From positions 1 to 57,886 of the forward strand of contig MU616677.1 of assembly GCA_025201705.1 (NCBI GenBank): DNA of 57,886 bases, written 5' to 3'. The notes below the pieces were generated by a model, which had not been told where the DNA came from, ran no database searches, and saw only the letters and a program-made list of their open reading frames with translations. Made by a program: the position numbers and the translations under genes. Source of the DNA: Dissophora ornata. Lineage: Eukaryota > Mortierellomycota > Mortierellomycetes > Mortierellales > Mortierellaceae. Positions 24,689 through 36,499 of this stretch are shown here, one piece after another (within the stretch, counting starts at the first letter, position 1; every line of letters starts with the position of its first letter).

Positions 24689-25769
24689 TCAAAGTACACA
24701 TGCGTCTTGCTCGGAAGGCGTGGTATACCACTACAATTGTGTATCAGAACTCCATTCGGTGAATTATTCCGGAAACAAACTATATATTATGTATGAATTG
24801 AGATTACGCGTTTCATGAAGAACTTACATTGTCGCTTTGGGTATGCCTGCGGCGATACTGAGAGTATTCACTGAATCCGTAAAATGCAAAGAGGAATCCT
24901 GCCAGGGTCGCTGCGCTTACACCGGCATTCAGACTAGACATGTTTACAACTTGGGAAGGCGGAGGGTTGAAATTGAACAAAATAGTAGTATGTTAGGATG
25001 TTGTCCGAAAGCGACATAACCCTTGTTGAAAAGTGTTGTCCTTACTGTCGGTATGGCAGCGATCTGGGTTAGGTACTCCCTGGATGTCATAGTGGTTGCA
25101 GAAGTCCCTGATTCCCACTCCAATGACAATGGCGGTGGAGAGCGCAAGGAATGACATGATCGACGAGACCAGTAAGGCCTATATAGCAAATATAAACCAA
25201 CAAGTGTCTGTAAGGATGTAGAGCCATTGACTTCAGGCATCTACTCCGCAGGAATGACATGCCTACTTACGGCAACAGACGTGCGCTTGCCCTTAAACCG
25301 CTCCGAGTGCTTCCAGGTGACAAAATCCATGGCAAGAAGGACCAGTCCTCCTGCAGCAATCATGAAGCTGTAGAGGCAGACAATGAGTGTTCATCAGTGC
25401 CGCGGTCATTTCCTCTGTCCTTGATGCTGCCTGATCAGACCAATCAACTCTCATTATATTCTTACCCGATAAAAACGGTGAAGTTGCAGGCAGAGGAGTG
25501 AAAAGTAACGGTCCTTGGGTTCCCGAGGAGGAGGCAGACACTCTTGTCTGGAAAGACCCTATTGTGTCAATAACGAGGCCCACGTGTCAGTTTCTAGGTT
25601 GTCGATACTACAACGACATTTTGTGTGGGCTGTTCCAGTCTAAGTGAAGAGCATACTGCCAGTAGCTTTTCTTGTACATCGTTCCTAGGACGATAAAGCC
25701 TAGGATAGAGAGTATCACAGACATGACAAAGTCCGCCCTGAGAGACTTGGTGCTTGCTGTGAATGCCAT
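24689..25769 (-). CDS. Four-helix integral membrane protein (tetraspan, unknown family)
   Basis: A six-exon model that closes perfectly in phase: 25769-25612, 25558-25466, 25367-25271, 25178-25021, 24933-24828 and 24730-24689, 217 residues. Four hydrophobic segments are visible: VMSVILSILGFIVLG (about 15-29), FMIAAGGLVLLAMDF (about 84-98), LLVSSIMSFLALSTAIVIGV (about 117-136) and LNAGVSAATLAGFLFAF (about 169-185). The first loop has two Cys (VCLL, ACNF) and the second loop also has two (FCNH, RCHT), consistent with disulphide-stabilised outer loops as in MARVEL, Sur7 or claudin-like proteins; I cannot choose between these. The C-terminus is short and hydrophilic. The donor at 25020 (GTTATG) is weak, but it is the one that keeps phase. 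Confidence 0.75.
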
Positions 25770-28421
25770 GTGGGATGGAATGGCAGATGTCGGGTGGAGT
25801 AACTCAGATCCGAGTTTGTGGAGAGTTTGTGGAGAACGAGCTATTTGTTCCTGAGAAATAAAACCGTGTCTTTGTTAAACTGCCTCCTGATGGAAGCTGT
25901 TTTCCTCCTGAATGTCAAACGATGATTGATCAGATGAGAGACGGATGTAGCTGCGCTAATAAATAGTGCAGCAATATGTCGCTCTTGATGGATGCATGCA
26001 TATTGAACATGCTGCCAGCAGTGACGCCTGGAAGAATAACGAGAGCACTTTGTTACATGTAGGCAGTCGCTACTCTCCGCCTCCCTCTCTGCCACAGCAA
26101 GGCGCTGAGTAACATTCGTGCGTCATTGGAGGTCCTGGGAAACGCTGGCGGCTCTTCCTTTGGGCGAACATCATATACAGCTGTCGTAGTTTGACATAGC
26201 ATAGGAGGAGGGATACAGCCAAATGTGGACACAGCATGCACTCGTCTCTGGTTTACTGCTTTCAGACCTCTAACGTGCGTCGATGTCTACTGTCCGCGCG
26301 TACACGCCCCTGTCTGTGCAGTGCGGTTCGCCTCTTCCATTTTGGAGTAGCTCCCCTGCATACCGATTTACCGCTCAATCTCTCGCTCCATCTCTCGCTC
26401 CATCTCTCTTTTTCCGCTGAATTAAGAAAAAGATACCGTCGACAGCAATACATTTAGAGTCCTGTGTCATGCCTCTTCTGCTCCAAAAGGGATATCGGCA
26501 CGCCTCTTCCCCCCAACGCTCCTCACGGCCCTCGGGTCCCAAACCGACAGTGTCAGAAATCGAGAAAAAAATTCCACCGCCAGCTGCTTTCAGCATGCCA
26601 AAGAGCATGAGGCCACGTGTATTTTACCACTTGTATCTTTAGAACCGTAACTCGACTAATACGAAACATGGTAATTCGATACAGTACAGCACTCACAAGC
26701 AACTGCTGTGTACTGTGCCTCTGTTGAACCAGCTTATGAACTTCAGAAAAGCACATGCGATTGTCTCTTTGGGGATAAGTAGCCCAATCTCGATCACGAT
26801 CCAGTTCACGATTCAGGACCTGTTTTGCTTTGTCATGAGCATCAGCTGCATCTGTGCCTAATATGCACATTAGAGTTGAAGGGCAGCGCCATGGAGTGAG
26901 CGTAGAAAATGCCATGTGGCAATTAAAACATGAGGTCAGACATGAACCACCACGGAAGAAATTGTACAGTATCAATGTTTTATGTTGGGGCTGCTGGTTT
27001 AAAACGGAGCGTTGACAATAATAGCCAACGTAGGACAGAATAAATATCATTTTTTTAACGGGAGATGTGAACATTCGGTAATGATAGAATAGAGAGGAGT
27101 CCGTTCCTTCCATTTCCTTTTCTGCCTAAACGTAACGGCTGTCACCTTTGCCTGTTAAACTGTCGAGCATTGCAACACGCAAACAACAAATAAATTTTCC
27201 GTGTTAAGAGTTCGGAAGAACTGGACCGACGAGGGATTAAGTGGGCGAATGGATAACAGAGTCCATTGATAGCCCTGGTCCGCGCTTACTCTGACATCTA
27301 TGAATGCGGTCGGAGCTTTGACACCAAGAAGTAGCACCAGCCACCTGAGCATTCCACAACTACTGAGGATGACAGAGGGTGGAGATCGGATAGCAGTTAG
27401 ACTTGCGGCTGTCGAAAATAGAATAGCTACACAATAACAACACAAAATAAATAGCTATTGTCAACAATCAATGCAAATGGATCGGGAACTAGTCTCCTGC
27501 AGCTACGGAACTCCTCTCTCGGACTTTGGATCGTCTTCCATAACCACTGTTGAGCGACAGCTCTCCTCTCTACATTCAACACCCTGAACCTTGTCTGAAC
27601 TCATTCCATGGCCTAGCCAATGCATAAGAAAGAAAAGAAAAATGCCGTAAAGCACAGGAATACCGAACTGAAGGCGACATCCTGCAGCAGCACGCAATGA
27701 GATCTTCCCCTCGTAAGGTTAGCTTTATTAAGTTCCACCGCATGTACAGGGACGCACGTTCCTCAACAATCAACCCATTCCGCAACCTCGCAAAGGCCCA
27801 AGCCTACTCCACTGTTATGATGGCCAGCGCTCATTGGTTTTAAGCCAGACTCGCTGATGTTGGACCAATGTAACCTGCCGTAATTGTCGGCGGAGTGGTC
27901 AAATCCAGAAAACATGATGTGGCGGTTCCTTGGGAAAGCGATAGACCAATTATGGCAATCCTTGACTATGAGTGTGTACCATTGTTGAGCTCTAGGAAAC
28001 ATTTAGACCAATTCAAAGGTCTCACAAGGACCATGGCTACATGTGCGACATATGGCTTTTATGATGAGCAGTTGAATTAAAAGTTGTATACATCTTGGTG
28101 AACATGATTGATAGGGTTCCTACTATACTACGTTCCTTTTGTTTACTGTTGTGGTGAACTTATGAATGAGTCCGTTTGTTGTGTGTACATACAACAGCTG
28201 GTATAAATGCAATCAGCAGCTCATGGTAACAAACAATCGGCGACAGCAATACAATACCAGCAAACAACAACATACATGTTTGTAACATCAACAAACACTC
28301 CCTGTTTTTACAGTATTGGCTCCAAGCTATGGGGCGAAAGGAAGGAACACTGATCTACACATCACCCAGCGCCTGTTTAACCCTTTTCTCCCTATTTATC
28401 GTTCCATGTCCCGCAACCCCG
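25770..28421. other. Non-coding or decayed stretch with exon-like scraps
   Basis: The promoter of the tetraspan gene, then about 2 kb with no assembled gene. Two minus-strand segments look exon-like. One is 26857-26697, flanked by TTAG and GTGAGT and encoding a hydrophilic piece with DAADAHDKAKQVLNRELDRD. The other lies near 27685-27503, with a hydrophobic segment FGIPVLYGIFLFFLMHWLGH followed by an acidic tail and stop. I could not join them into one gene or match them to a family. They may be relics of a degraded gene. Confidence 0.35.
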
Positions 28422-28429
28422 TATAAATA
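28422..28429 (+). promoter_or_regulatory. TATA box, putative distal promoter of the Msb1-like gene
   Basis: TATAAATA at 28422. The following 260 bp (to a GAAG|GTAAAG donor at 28685/28686) contain no ATG at all and are pyrimidine/CA-rich, as expected of a 5' untranslated exon. From there to the ATG at 31337 the plus strand stays pyrimidine-rich with several plausible splice acceptors, for example TTTTTTGCAG near 30193. Confidence 0.4.
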
Positions 28430-31336
28430 CCCACCTCGCTACTTCCGCGTCCCTGTTCCTGAAATTCACTTACCTTAATCCCTAATACTTTCCACAACCC
28501 GCAACCTCACATCTCGAAACATCCTTGCATTACTATATAACTCCGCTACAGCGCACACCCACACCCACATACACTAATACTTACACTCGTGTCAATCTTC
28601 TGAAAGCACTCATTCGACGTGATTATACAAAAGGAAAAGGAATAAGCATAAAGACATCCTCACTTATCAAGCAGTTTCCGTGAAGGTAAAGCACATTAAC
28701 TGTAACTCCTAGTAACCAATCTCTTTCCTCCACAACCTGTCCCTCTTCCCCACCTCTATGCCCTGTGCCACTTCATAAATCACCTCTTTTCCTTCTGTGG
28801 TCTTCATTCCCTTTTTTTTAACCCCTGGTTTCGAGATTTGGAGAAACATCAACAGGCGCAACTCACCCGATATGCACAGCGTTTGCGCTTCTGCTCTCGT
28901 ACACTGTGCGGCTCCTTGTCATCTATTGATCCTTGGACTCACAAGCCCTAGTTGAGTCCTTTTGGGCACAGGAAGGGGTTCCCGACATGCCGCATGCGAT
29001 GTTTGATCTCATTTTGAGACAGCCTTTCTTCTCCTCTTTTATCCTCAAAGCATACGATGTATTAGGCATCTTATCCTGCACCCCCTCGTCTTTTCGCTAC
29101 TAGTTGATCCTGCATATTTCTTCTACAAACGCAAGCGGACACACACTCCACCATACAGAAATATTTCCCAAACATCTCCTTCCCCCCACCACCGCCTCAA
29201 ATCAGTAAGCGTACGCTCACTACGGATACGGAGTGAATGATGGTGGGCCCCGCTGATGGTATGGGGTCTATATTAAAGATAAAGAACGCGAAATCTGGGA
29301 TATTTCGCTGGTAGGGTCACATCTCCTTGGACAGACACGCAACGATGCACAGTTCACGATAATGGTGGCTATGACTGCGCATTGACCTGAGTCCTGAGTG
29401 CCCCCTTGAGCGCCACTGGCATCAGCACTCCTCTCCTATTCAATGGCTCTTTGATTGCCTCCATCTCCTTTTCAGCTCTTTATACACGCGTGCCCCCGCT
29501 CTCTTATGCACCTTTCATGCGACCCATTTTGCCGTGATCTGTATATGTTGCCCTGCTGCCCATTACACCCAATCTTCTCCGTTGCGAGTCTGTTCTTTGC
29601 TATCTCATATTAAACTGCCCCTCTCCTGCTTGTCCTCTGCTCGATCCCACCTCTCACCTGCACTCGCTGCGGTCTTGCATTGACCCCTCTTAACTTTACG
29701 GTTTGCTAATCTGTGTAGCCACCATTCAATAAGCGCTCCAATATCATCTGCGTGTACCCTATATTATTACAAGGTAAAATGACTGAACGAGTGGCTATGC
29801 CTATTATTCTGAAGTGAGAAGCTGAAGTCAGGGTTTTCATGGACTCGCCAACCTTTCGATTCATGTCAAGTCCAACATTTTACAAAGGCAATTCCTTTGA
29901 AAACCACTTGGGCATCCGCCTGCTCATTTCCCCCTCCTTGCCCTTTCTCTGACTTGTTTGATTACTTCCAAGAGCGAAAGCAAATGGATGGGAATGTTGG
30001 CTTCAAGTCCATGCAATCAGGATCCCGATCCAAAGGAACTCTGCGACCCCATTTTTCCCTGATTTCTGTTGAACTGACCTCGGTCAGTTCCTAAAATCCC
30101 TCCTTCTCTCTCTTTCCCTCTCTTTGATTTACTATCCTTTCTCCTCATTGACTCCGTCCTGCACACTCAATCGGCTTTATCATTTTTTTGCAGGTGCTTT
30201 CGCCTTACTTTCACGCTCATCTCGAAGATACTCATTTCTGAAGAAGTGTATGTTGTTCGCTATCGTGGCACTATATTGCTCTTTCCGAAACTCCTCGATT
30301 CACACCTGTTCTCGATCGACCCTTCTCCTTTCCCATCACAACTTTCGATCCTCTATTTTTATTTCTGTTTCCAACCTTCGACCGCTTCTCAGATTTCTCT
30401 TCGCTCTGCTTTGCTGCAACGATCATTGTATCCCGGTGTCCTTTGCTCATTTATTCCCATTTCCTTAATCATCAGCCTGTTCGGCATCTGTGTCAACCAG
30501 AGAGGCATCAAAGCAGTGAGCTAGAGGGAGCAAACGAGAGAAGCAGTCTCGCGTGAGTGGCACATAGCCTCGACACATATATCATATACACATACAGAGC
30601 ACGATCATCTAGTTATCGTTGCCTAACATTCGCACAATTGGGCAGCCAGCAATTGACATCCCATCCCATCCCAGCTCATCCACTGTCACCCCGGTTCGCC
30701 CCTCCTTCTCCATACTGGCAACTCTGGCCAATTGTCGATTCTGTTTCTTTCTATTCTGTACACTGTCCTTCGCGTGGTCCAGCTCTTAGCTCTCCTCTCT
30801 GTCCTTGCTCGCCAGCTGTGCCCCTTTTTTCGTTTTTTGTTTTACTTTTTTTGCGCTACCCATTAACCGATAATTATCTCCGTCCCACCTCCTTCGCCCG
30901 ACTTTCCTGGCAACGCACCCAAATTCACATTTCTGTTCTTATTTTCACTCCGTCTCATTCTGCGAAATGTGTTACGCATCCATCTGACTGATGTGTGTGA
31001 TCGTCCAACCAGACCACCACTAACCCTCCGACTAGCCCCACCTTGTTTTGTGAGAACTGCACGCGAATGCAATGTGACACTAACCACCGCCTCCGTTTCC
31101 AACTTTTCTTCCTCTTCTTTTGTATTTCCTCTAACTTACTAACGTCTTGCTCTGTCTGCATGTGCATATGTTATGTTTTGTGATACACGTCTGTGCCACC
31201 AATTTTTCGACTTTCGACAAATCAGGACACCCATTCGACTTCGCCCATTTATTCGCCCCCTCGTCGCCCCCTCGTCGCGTTCCTCCAATATCCATAAAAT
31301 TCATTCACAAACCATTACTTCTGTCGCGAAGTCACC
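28430..31336 (+). other. Long pyrimidine-rich leader or upstream region of the Msb1-like gene
   Basis: About 2.9 kb with no recognisable coding sequence, strongly C/T-rich on the plus strand, leading directly into the start codon at 31337. It is best read as a 5' untranslated region with one or more introns, or as a large promoter. Several short upstream open frames exist in the distal half. Confidence 0.5.
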
Positions 31337-34300
31337 ATGTCCATCCGACTCGTCTCCAGCGCCAAAAATTTGCGCGAACAGTTCAGGACTCCTAGCAACA
31401 GTACAGGCAGCAACGTCGCTAATCCCATGTCGTCGAGCGGCGCCAGTGCCTCCACTTCCCCTAATGGCCCATCTCTCTCGCGCCAGGGCAGTCTCATGCG
31501 CTCGTCCAGCAGTGGCCTTCTTCGCTCAAAGAGCATGCAGAAGAGAAGCCTCATGGCCAAAGTCTTTGCGGATGAGGTATTAGATCCACACAACGCCTTA
31601 CCGGATCTCTCCATGGAGATGACTCTACTGATCGTTAAACGCTGCGTCAAAGAGATTCGTGAAAGAGGTAAGTCGTAAGATAGAGATTTTTTTTTTTTGC
31701 CTATCGCAAATATTACATCCCTGTGCTAACCACATTTCTTCCGCTCCTTAGGACTTACAACAAAGGGAATCCTGCGTCAGGTTCAAATGGGACAGAGTCA
31801 AAAAGTCATCATTGATACGATACGCATGATCCTCGACGACGATGCCACCACGGAGCTGTCACCCTTGCGCCAGATCGACATCCACTTGGTTGCTCACGCC
31901 ATGAAATGGGCTATTCGGTATTCGGAAGAGATCCTTGTCACGTATGAAGACTATCAGGTTCTGTATATTAACCAAGGTAACGTACGCATCATATCGCTTC
32001 CTTCCAATGACTATGGAACTCTGATCATCTGGCCATCTCCTAACTCCTCGAGCCGTCTTTATTATATTTAAAAGACCGCAACTTCACAAGGTTCGCACGC
32101 GATCTTCCCCCTACCAGTCGCGCCATATTGCTTGATCTATTTTCCCTCTGTGCCGACGTCACGTTGCTGGCTCATCTCAACAATATGACTCTTGTCGCTG
32201 TCGCCAAGGCGATCTCACTCAGCATCATGGCAGGACCAGAGCGCGAGTTCAGTACATTCGACGCGTCGCTGCAGCAGCGCAATATGTGGGGTGCGGCCTG
32301 CGAGGATTTGCTGCGCGCTTTCCTGCGCATCAAGACTACCTATGATCTGGCCAAGATCGATCAAGAGGATGAAGTGGACGAAAACAGATATATCTGCAAC
32401 GAAACCCGTGTGCTCAAGAGCGCTCGCCAACGCAGTAACGAGATCGGACGTATCCCCAACAACATAAGCTTTCCCTCGCCTATGGACATTTCCGTCCCCT
32501 CTAGCGCTGGCTCAAGTTTGCCGGGATCCACAGGCTGGTCTACCCCAGTTGGACCAATGAGCACTACACTTTATAACAACTCCACCAATGGATATTTTGA
32601 CATGGCTTCTCCTCGGCCAGTATCGCCACTTTCTCAGGCCGGTGGATCTTATGGAGCCTCTCTGTCACGATCTCAATCTTTGGCGAAGCCAAACTTCCCC
32701 GTCTCCGCTCCAATCTTGCTCCCGAGACCGACTTCTCCCTCAACGTACAACGTGGAAGATATTGCGGAGTATGAAGAGCTAATGCAAGACCGATCCCATC
32801 TTCATAAACTTCGGCAGGAGCGAAACATCTTCATGCGGCCAGCACAATCTATCCGCCGACGATCCTCTGTTGCGGATATGGATAGTTTGTACATGCTCTC
32901 AATGGAAGCGGAAACCCCCACGGACGGCTACGAATCTGACCCAGAGGTTTCCCACGCGCATGATGACGATTATTCTCCGGAAGAGTCGTTGATCCCAGAC
33001 TTTGCGGATGGCCTTGGATGGGACTTTAACAAGGAGGTCGATATGACTTCGAGTGACATGCCCTCTTTGGCTAGCTTCCAGTCACAGCAAGCCTCTGGAA
33101 ACAAGCACGGCGTAAATCGCTCAAACAGCGCCAGCAGCAATGCGAGCGGTTTTGGGCCTAATGGGCCATCGTACATGGCATCGCCGCGTAGTATTCGCGA
33201 CCTGTCCAAGCAACAACTTACCTCAATGCGCCTTCGCCAGCTTCAGGAGCAGCACCAGGCAGAATCCGCTAACCGTGCACCACTGCAGCAGGACACATCG
33301 ACGGGTGATCAGATACCATCCCCAAGCAGGACTCGTTTCAGCCATGCTGTCAAGACTTCACCTTCGTTCAGCCCTCAACGCACTAGGCGCAACTCTGCCA
33401 TGCGACGATCAATCTCATTGGACCCTGTTACGATGCATGGACGCATCCACAAGAGGCCGGACGAGCTGCACGCAGATTTGCTGGCACGTGAACTGGCTCT
33501 GAAGACAGAGAAGGATCTCGTTGCAAAGGATATTCACACTCAGTTGCTGGAAGTCAAGAATGCTGATCATCAGGAACCTGCTCGGGCTAGTTCGGAGTTC
33601 TCCCTCCAGCTGTCTCCTCAGGATTTGGAACGGCTGGATGTTGTATCCCGCCAATCATCCCTGCTCTCCATGACAGCACGACCGCAGTCCATGCTCGATC
33701 ACAACTTTAATAACGTCCTCCATTCGGCGTCAGCAAAGTCATCCATGTCAGCGTTCAGACCCTCACAACAACAACAGCAGCAGCAGCAGATTAGCGCGCC
33801 GGCTAAGGAGCCAGAGGCTCCTAGAACGTTCGAGGTTGTTTCGCGACCCAAGGATATCGAAGTCAGTGTAATCTTTGCCCCTATCCCCACGACAGGTCCT
33901 GTGTCGCCCAAGACTGACCTCAGATCCAAGTTCCAGGAAAGCTTCCCTGATCGACCTATCTCACCTCCCGGAGGATATAACCACTCCAGCGGAGGGCCCA
34001 AACGATCGCTCACTATGAACAGTACCAAGAGTGCACAGAACGTCAAGCTATCGACTTCACCCCCATTACGCTCAACACTCGTTCAGCATAGCGCGACCTT
34101 TTCTGGAGCCTCTACATCTTCTCAACTCTCAGTTAGCGATGGCAGGCCCAAGACGCCTAATTTTATACGCGCTCTATCATCTAGATTGCGCTCGAAGCAA
34201 AGTGAAGACCAATTGAGGTCCGTGAAGAGCAACAACCAGGCAGGAGCATCCCCTGAGGCTCCCGTAGTATCCATTGAGCCTCCTCGTCTGGAGCTGAACT

Positions 34301-36114
34301 TTATGGACGGTGGGCTGAGCCCATCTGAGTTGAGTCCACGTGCAGGTGATGAGGATCGACTTCCTCCAACCTCAGCCCCAGCCATGATGCTTCAGCAAGG
34401 CGCGGGAACAAATATTTTGGAGAGTTGGAGACTTCAAGCGCAGGCGACACTTCCTACTCCAACTGAGGGAACCACCTCAAACAATGGCGAGACAGGATCA
34501 ACGAAGCAGGATCTTCGACCAGCAGGATTCGCCGCCATGCGTCGTGCATCTGCCATAGCGCTTGGTTCTGGTAATGTTACGGATAGGGAACAGCGTCGAA
34601 AGTTCAAGAAAGGAAAATCTCTCATCGCAAGTGCCCTGAAGTCGAAGTCGAACTCGGCCGTCAAGAAGAATGGTACGGTATCCTCTGCCCCGAATTTAAC
34701 TGCCCCTTCTACCGCGACTCGTCTCATCCTTAATGGAAAAGGAATTCTCCCTGACAGCTCTTACTCTTCTACAGGCGATAGTGGTAAGGCGGCCGAGTCA
34801 ACAGGAATTCCATTCCCGGTGCAGCAGCAAGTGCAGCAAGAACCAATGCAAACTTCGACCTCTGAGGAGGTTAACGGTGTCTCTCCAGGAGAGTTATCAG
34901 AGTCCAACATCCTTAAGAAGACTGCTGCGGTCGAGAAGGATTTTCATTTCTCGACCGCAACGCTCCTGAAGGATGGTAAGCTCCTTTACAAGTTGCAATG
35001 GGACCAGTTTTCGGAACTAGGTTTCAAATCTGATTTCATTGCTAAACCGGAGCAGCGCCTGTCCGGGGTTCATCAACACGGGCTGGGAAAGGCGTCACTG
35101 GCAGCCAACTCGGGCAGCCACTCCTTGGACCCTCTGGGACAGCTAGGTCAAGCGACAAGGACACAAGATCAAGGACCAAGCCAGGCTCAGAGAGCAGCAG
35201 CCATAAAAGTAGCTCAGGAGAGCTTTATGGCTTTGGCGAACGACCCCAAGGCCTTGGAAGCACTCAGGGCGGGCTCGGCAAGCGGTGTTGCCCAGCCGAC
35301 GATCATCAGCAGCGGATCGTTTGTGAAGGGTTCGGCTCAGCCTCAACTGGACATCCTTCCTCGACCTCCAGTAATCACAAGCAAGTTGGGTTTGAGGCAG
35401 CAACCATATCCAAGTCCGGATCCCAGTCCGAGTGGCAGTCTCAAGTCGGCACGATCGCTCGAGATGGTCTCCGCAGATGGAGAAAGACGCGGCAATGCTC
35501 AGAAGAATATGTCAGGCAAATATTCGCCAACCTCGCCGGTAGTCGAAGCAGCGCCTTTGTCGGACTCGAGAACCGCGATGCTGCTTGGATCAGCTGCTGT
35601 TGGTGGTGGTGGACATAGTTCCTCTGCACCCTCGTCGTCAGGCCCTCGTCTCGATAAACGCTCAGATTTAGCGCTAGTCAAGACAAAGGGAGGAAGTCGA
35701 TTGTTCGGAAGAAAAAAGAAGAATAACTTTGGCCGACTATCTGGATCGACAACATCCCTGGCTTCGGCCCTGCCAAGCAGTTCGAACAATGGGCGTAAGA
35801 GAAGACTGCTTCCCAATGGCGTGAAACGACAAGATGTCATGACTAGGACGGTGGAGTCGATGGATGAGGTGTTCCCATGGATGTGTATCGAGCATATGGC
35901 TGGACAGGACAGTGGATGGGTCATGCTAGAACCAGTCCAGGATGGGGCTGTTGGGTGGGTGATCATTGACAAGTTGGAGAACGAGATGGCTCATTTAGTT
36001 GGGCCACAGCAACAACAGCCAGAGCAGCAGCTAGAACAGCAGTTAGAGCAGCAACCAGAGCAGCAGAAGCCGTTCGATTCCACGAGGACCGCGATGCAGG
36101 CGCAAGTCGCCTAA
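31337..36114 (+). CDS. Msb1/Mug8-like (DUF1708, RhoGAP-fold) polarity protein
   Basis: Three exons: 31337-31667, 31752-31976 and 32075-36114, in frame, 1531 residues. After a Ser-rich start, residues of about 70-270 form a helical globular region (KVFADEVLDPHNALPDLSME; LRQIDIHLVAHAMKWAIRYS; LLDLFSLCADVTLLAHLNN; MTLVAVAKAISLSIMAGP) whose order and style match the fungal Msb1/Mug8 domain, which has a RhoGAP-like fold and acts in Cdc42/Rho-dependent polarised growth. The family assignment is from memory of the pattern and is not certain. The remaining 1200 residues are low complexity, Ser/Pro-rich, with a polyQ run (from about 33766) and a Gln/Glu-rich C-terminus (36007-36068). A short conserved-looking patch (EVFPWMCIEHMAG...GWVMLEPV) lies near the C-terminus. 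No canonical arginine finger could be assigned. Confidence 0.7.
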
Positions 36115-36499
36115 AGACAGCTTTGCTTTTGACATCTCCCTGGCTATATATCGCCTCTTACTTTCAAAATTAGCTACGATGCCTTTAGATTATGTACACT
36201 ACTTATACGAGCCCCTCCAAGGGGGTGTCTTGACGGCACCCGCCTTCATAAAAGCCCATGTATCCCACACTACTTTGAGTGCCGGCACTCAGCACGATTT
36301 TGCAAAAAATATGGCACCTGAATGGGCTTATTGTTTAATATTGATTATTGTTTAGCGCTTATTTAGTTTTGGTTCTGGGTTTGGAAAGAGTGTTGTTACA
36401 ATTGGTATGTGAGAACAATAAGGGATGTGATAAAACGACGAGGCTACACTAAGAAATTGGCAATAGGGTATTTGGGTGTTTTTTGAGAAATCCTGGGGT
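36115..36499. other. Shared 3' region between convergent genes
   Basis: 385 bp between the stops of the Msb1-like gene (plus) and the P-type ATPase gene (minus). It must hold both polyadenylation regions. AT-rich with no coding sequence seen. Confidence 0.7.

Noticed and set aside
26553..27113. 186-codon minus-strand frame as a single-exon gene
   Set aside because: Composition changes along its length, contains internal splice-like signals and shows no domain; at most a part of it is an exon.
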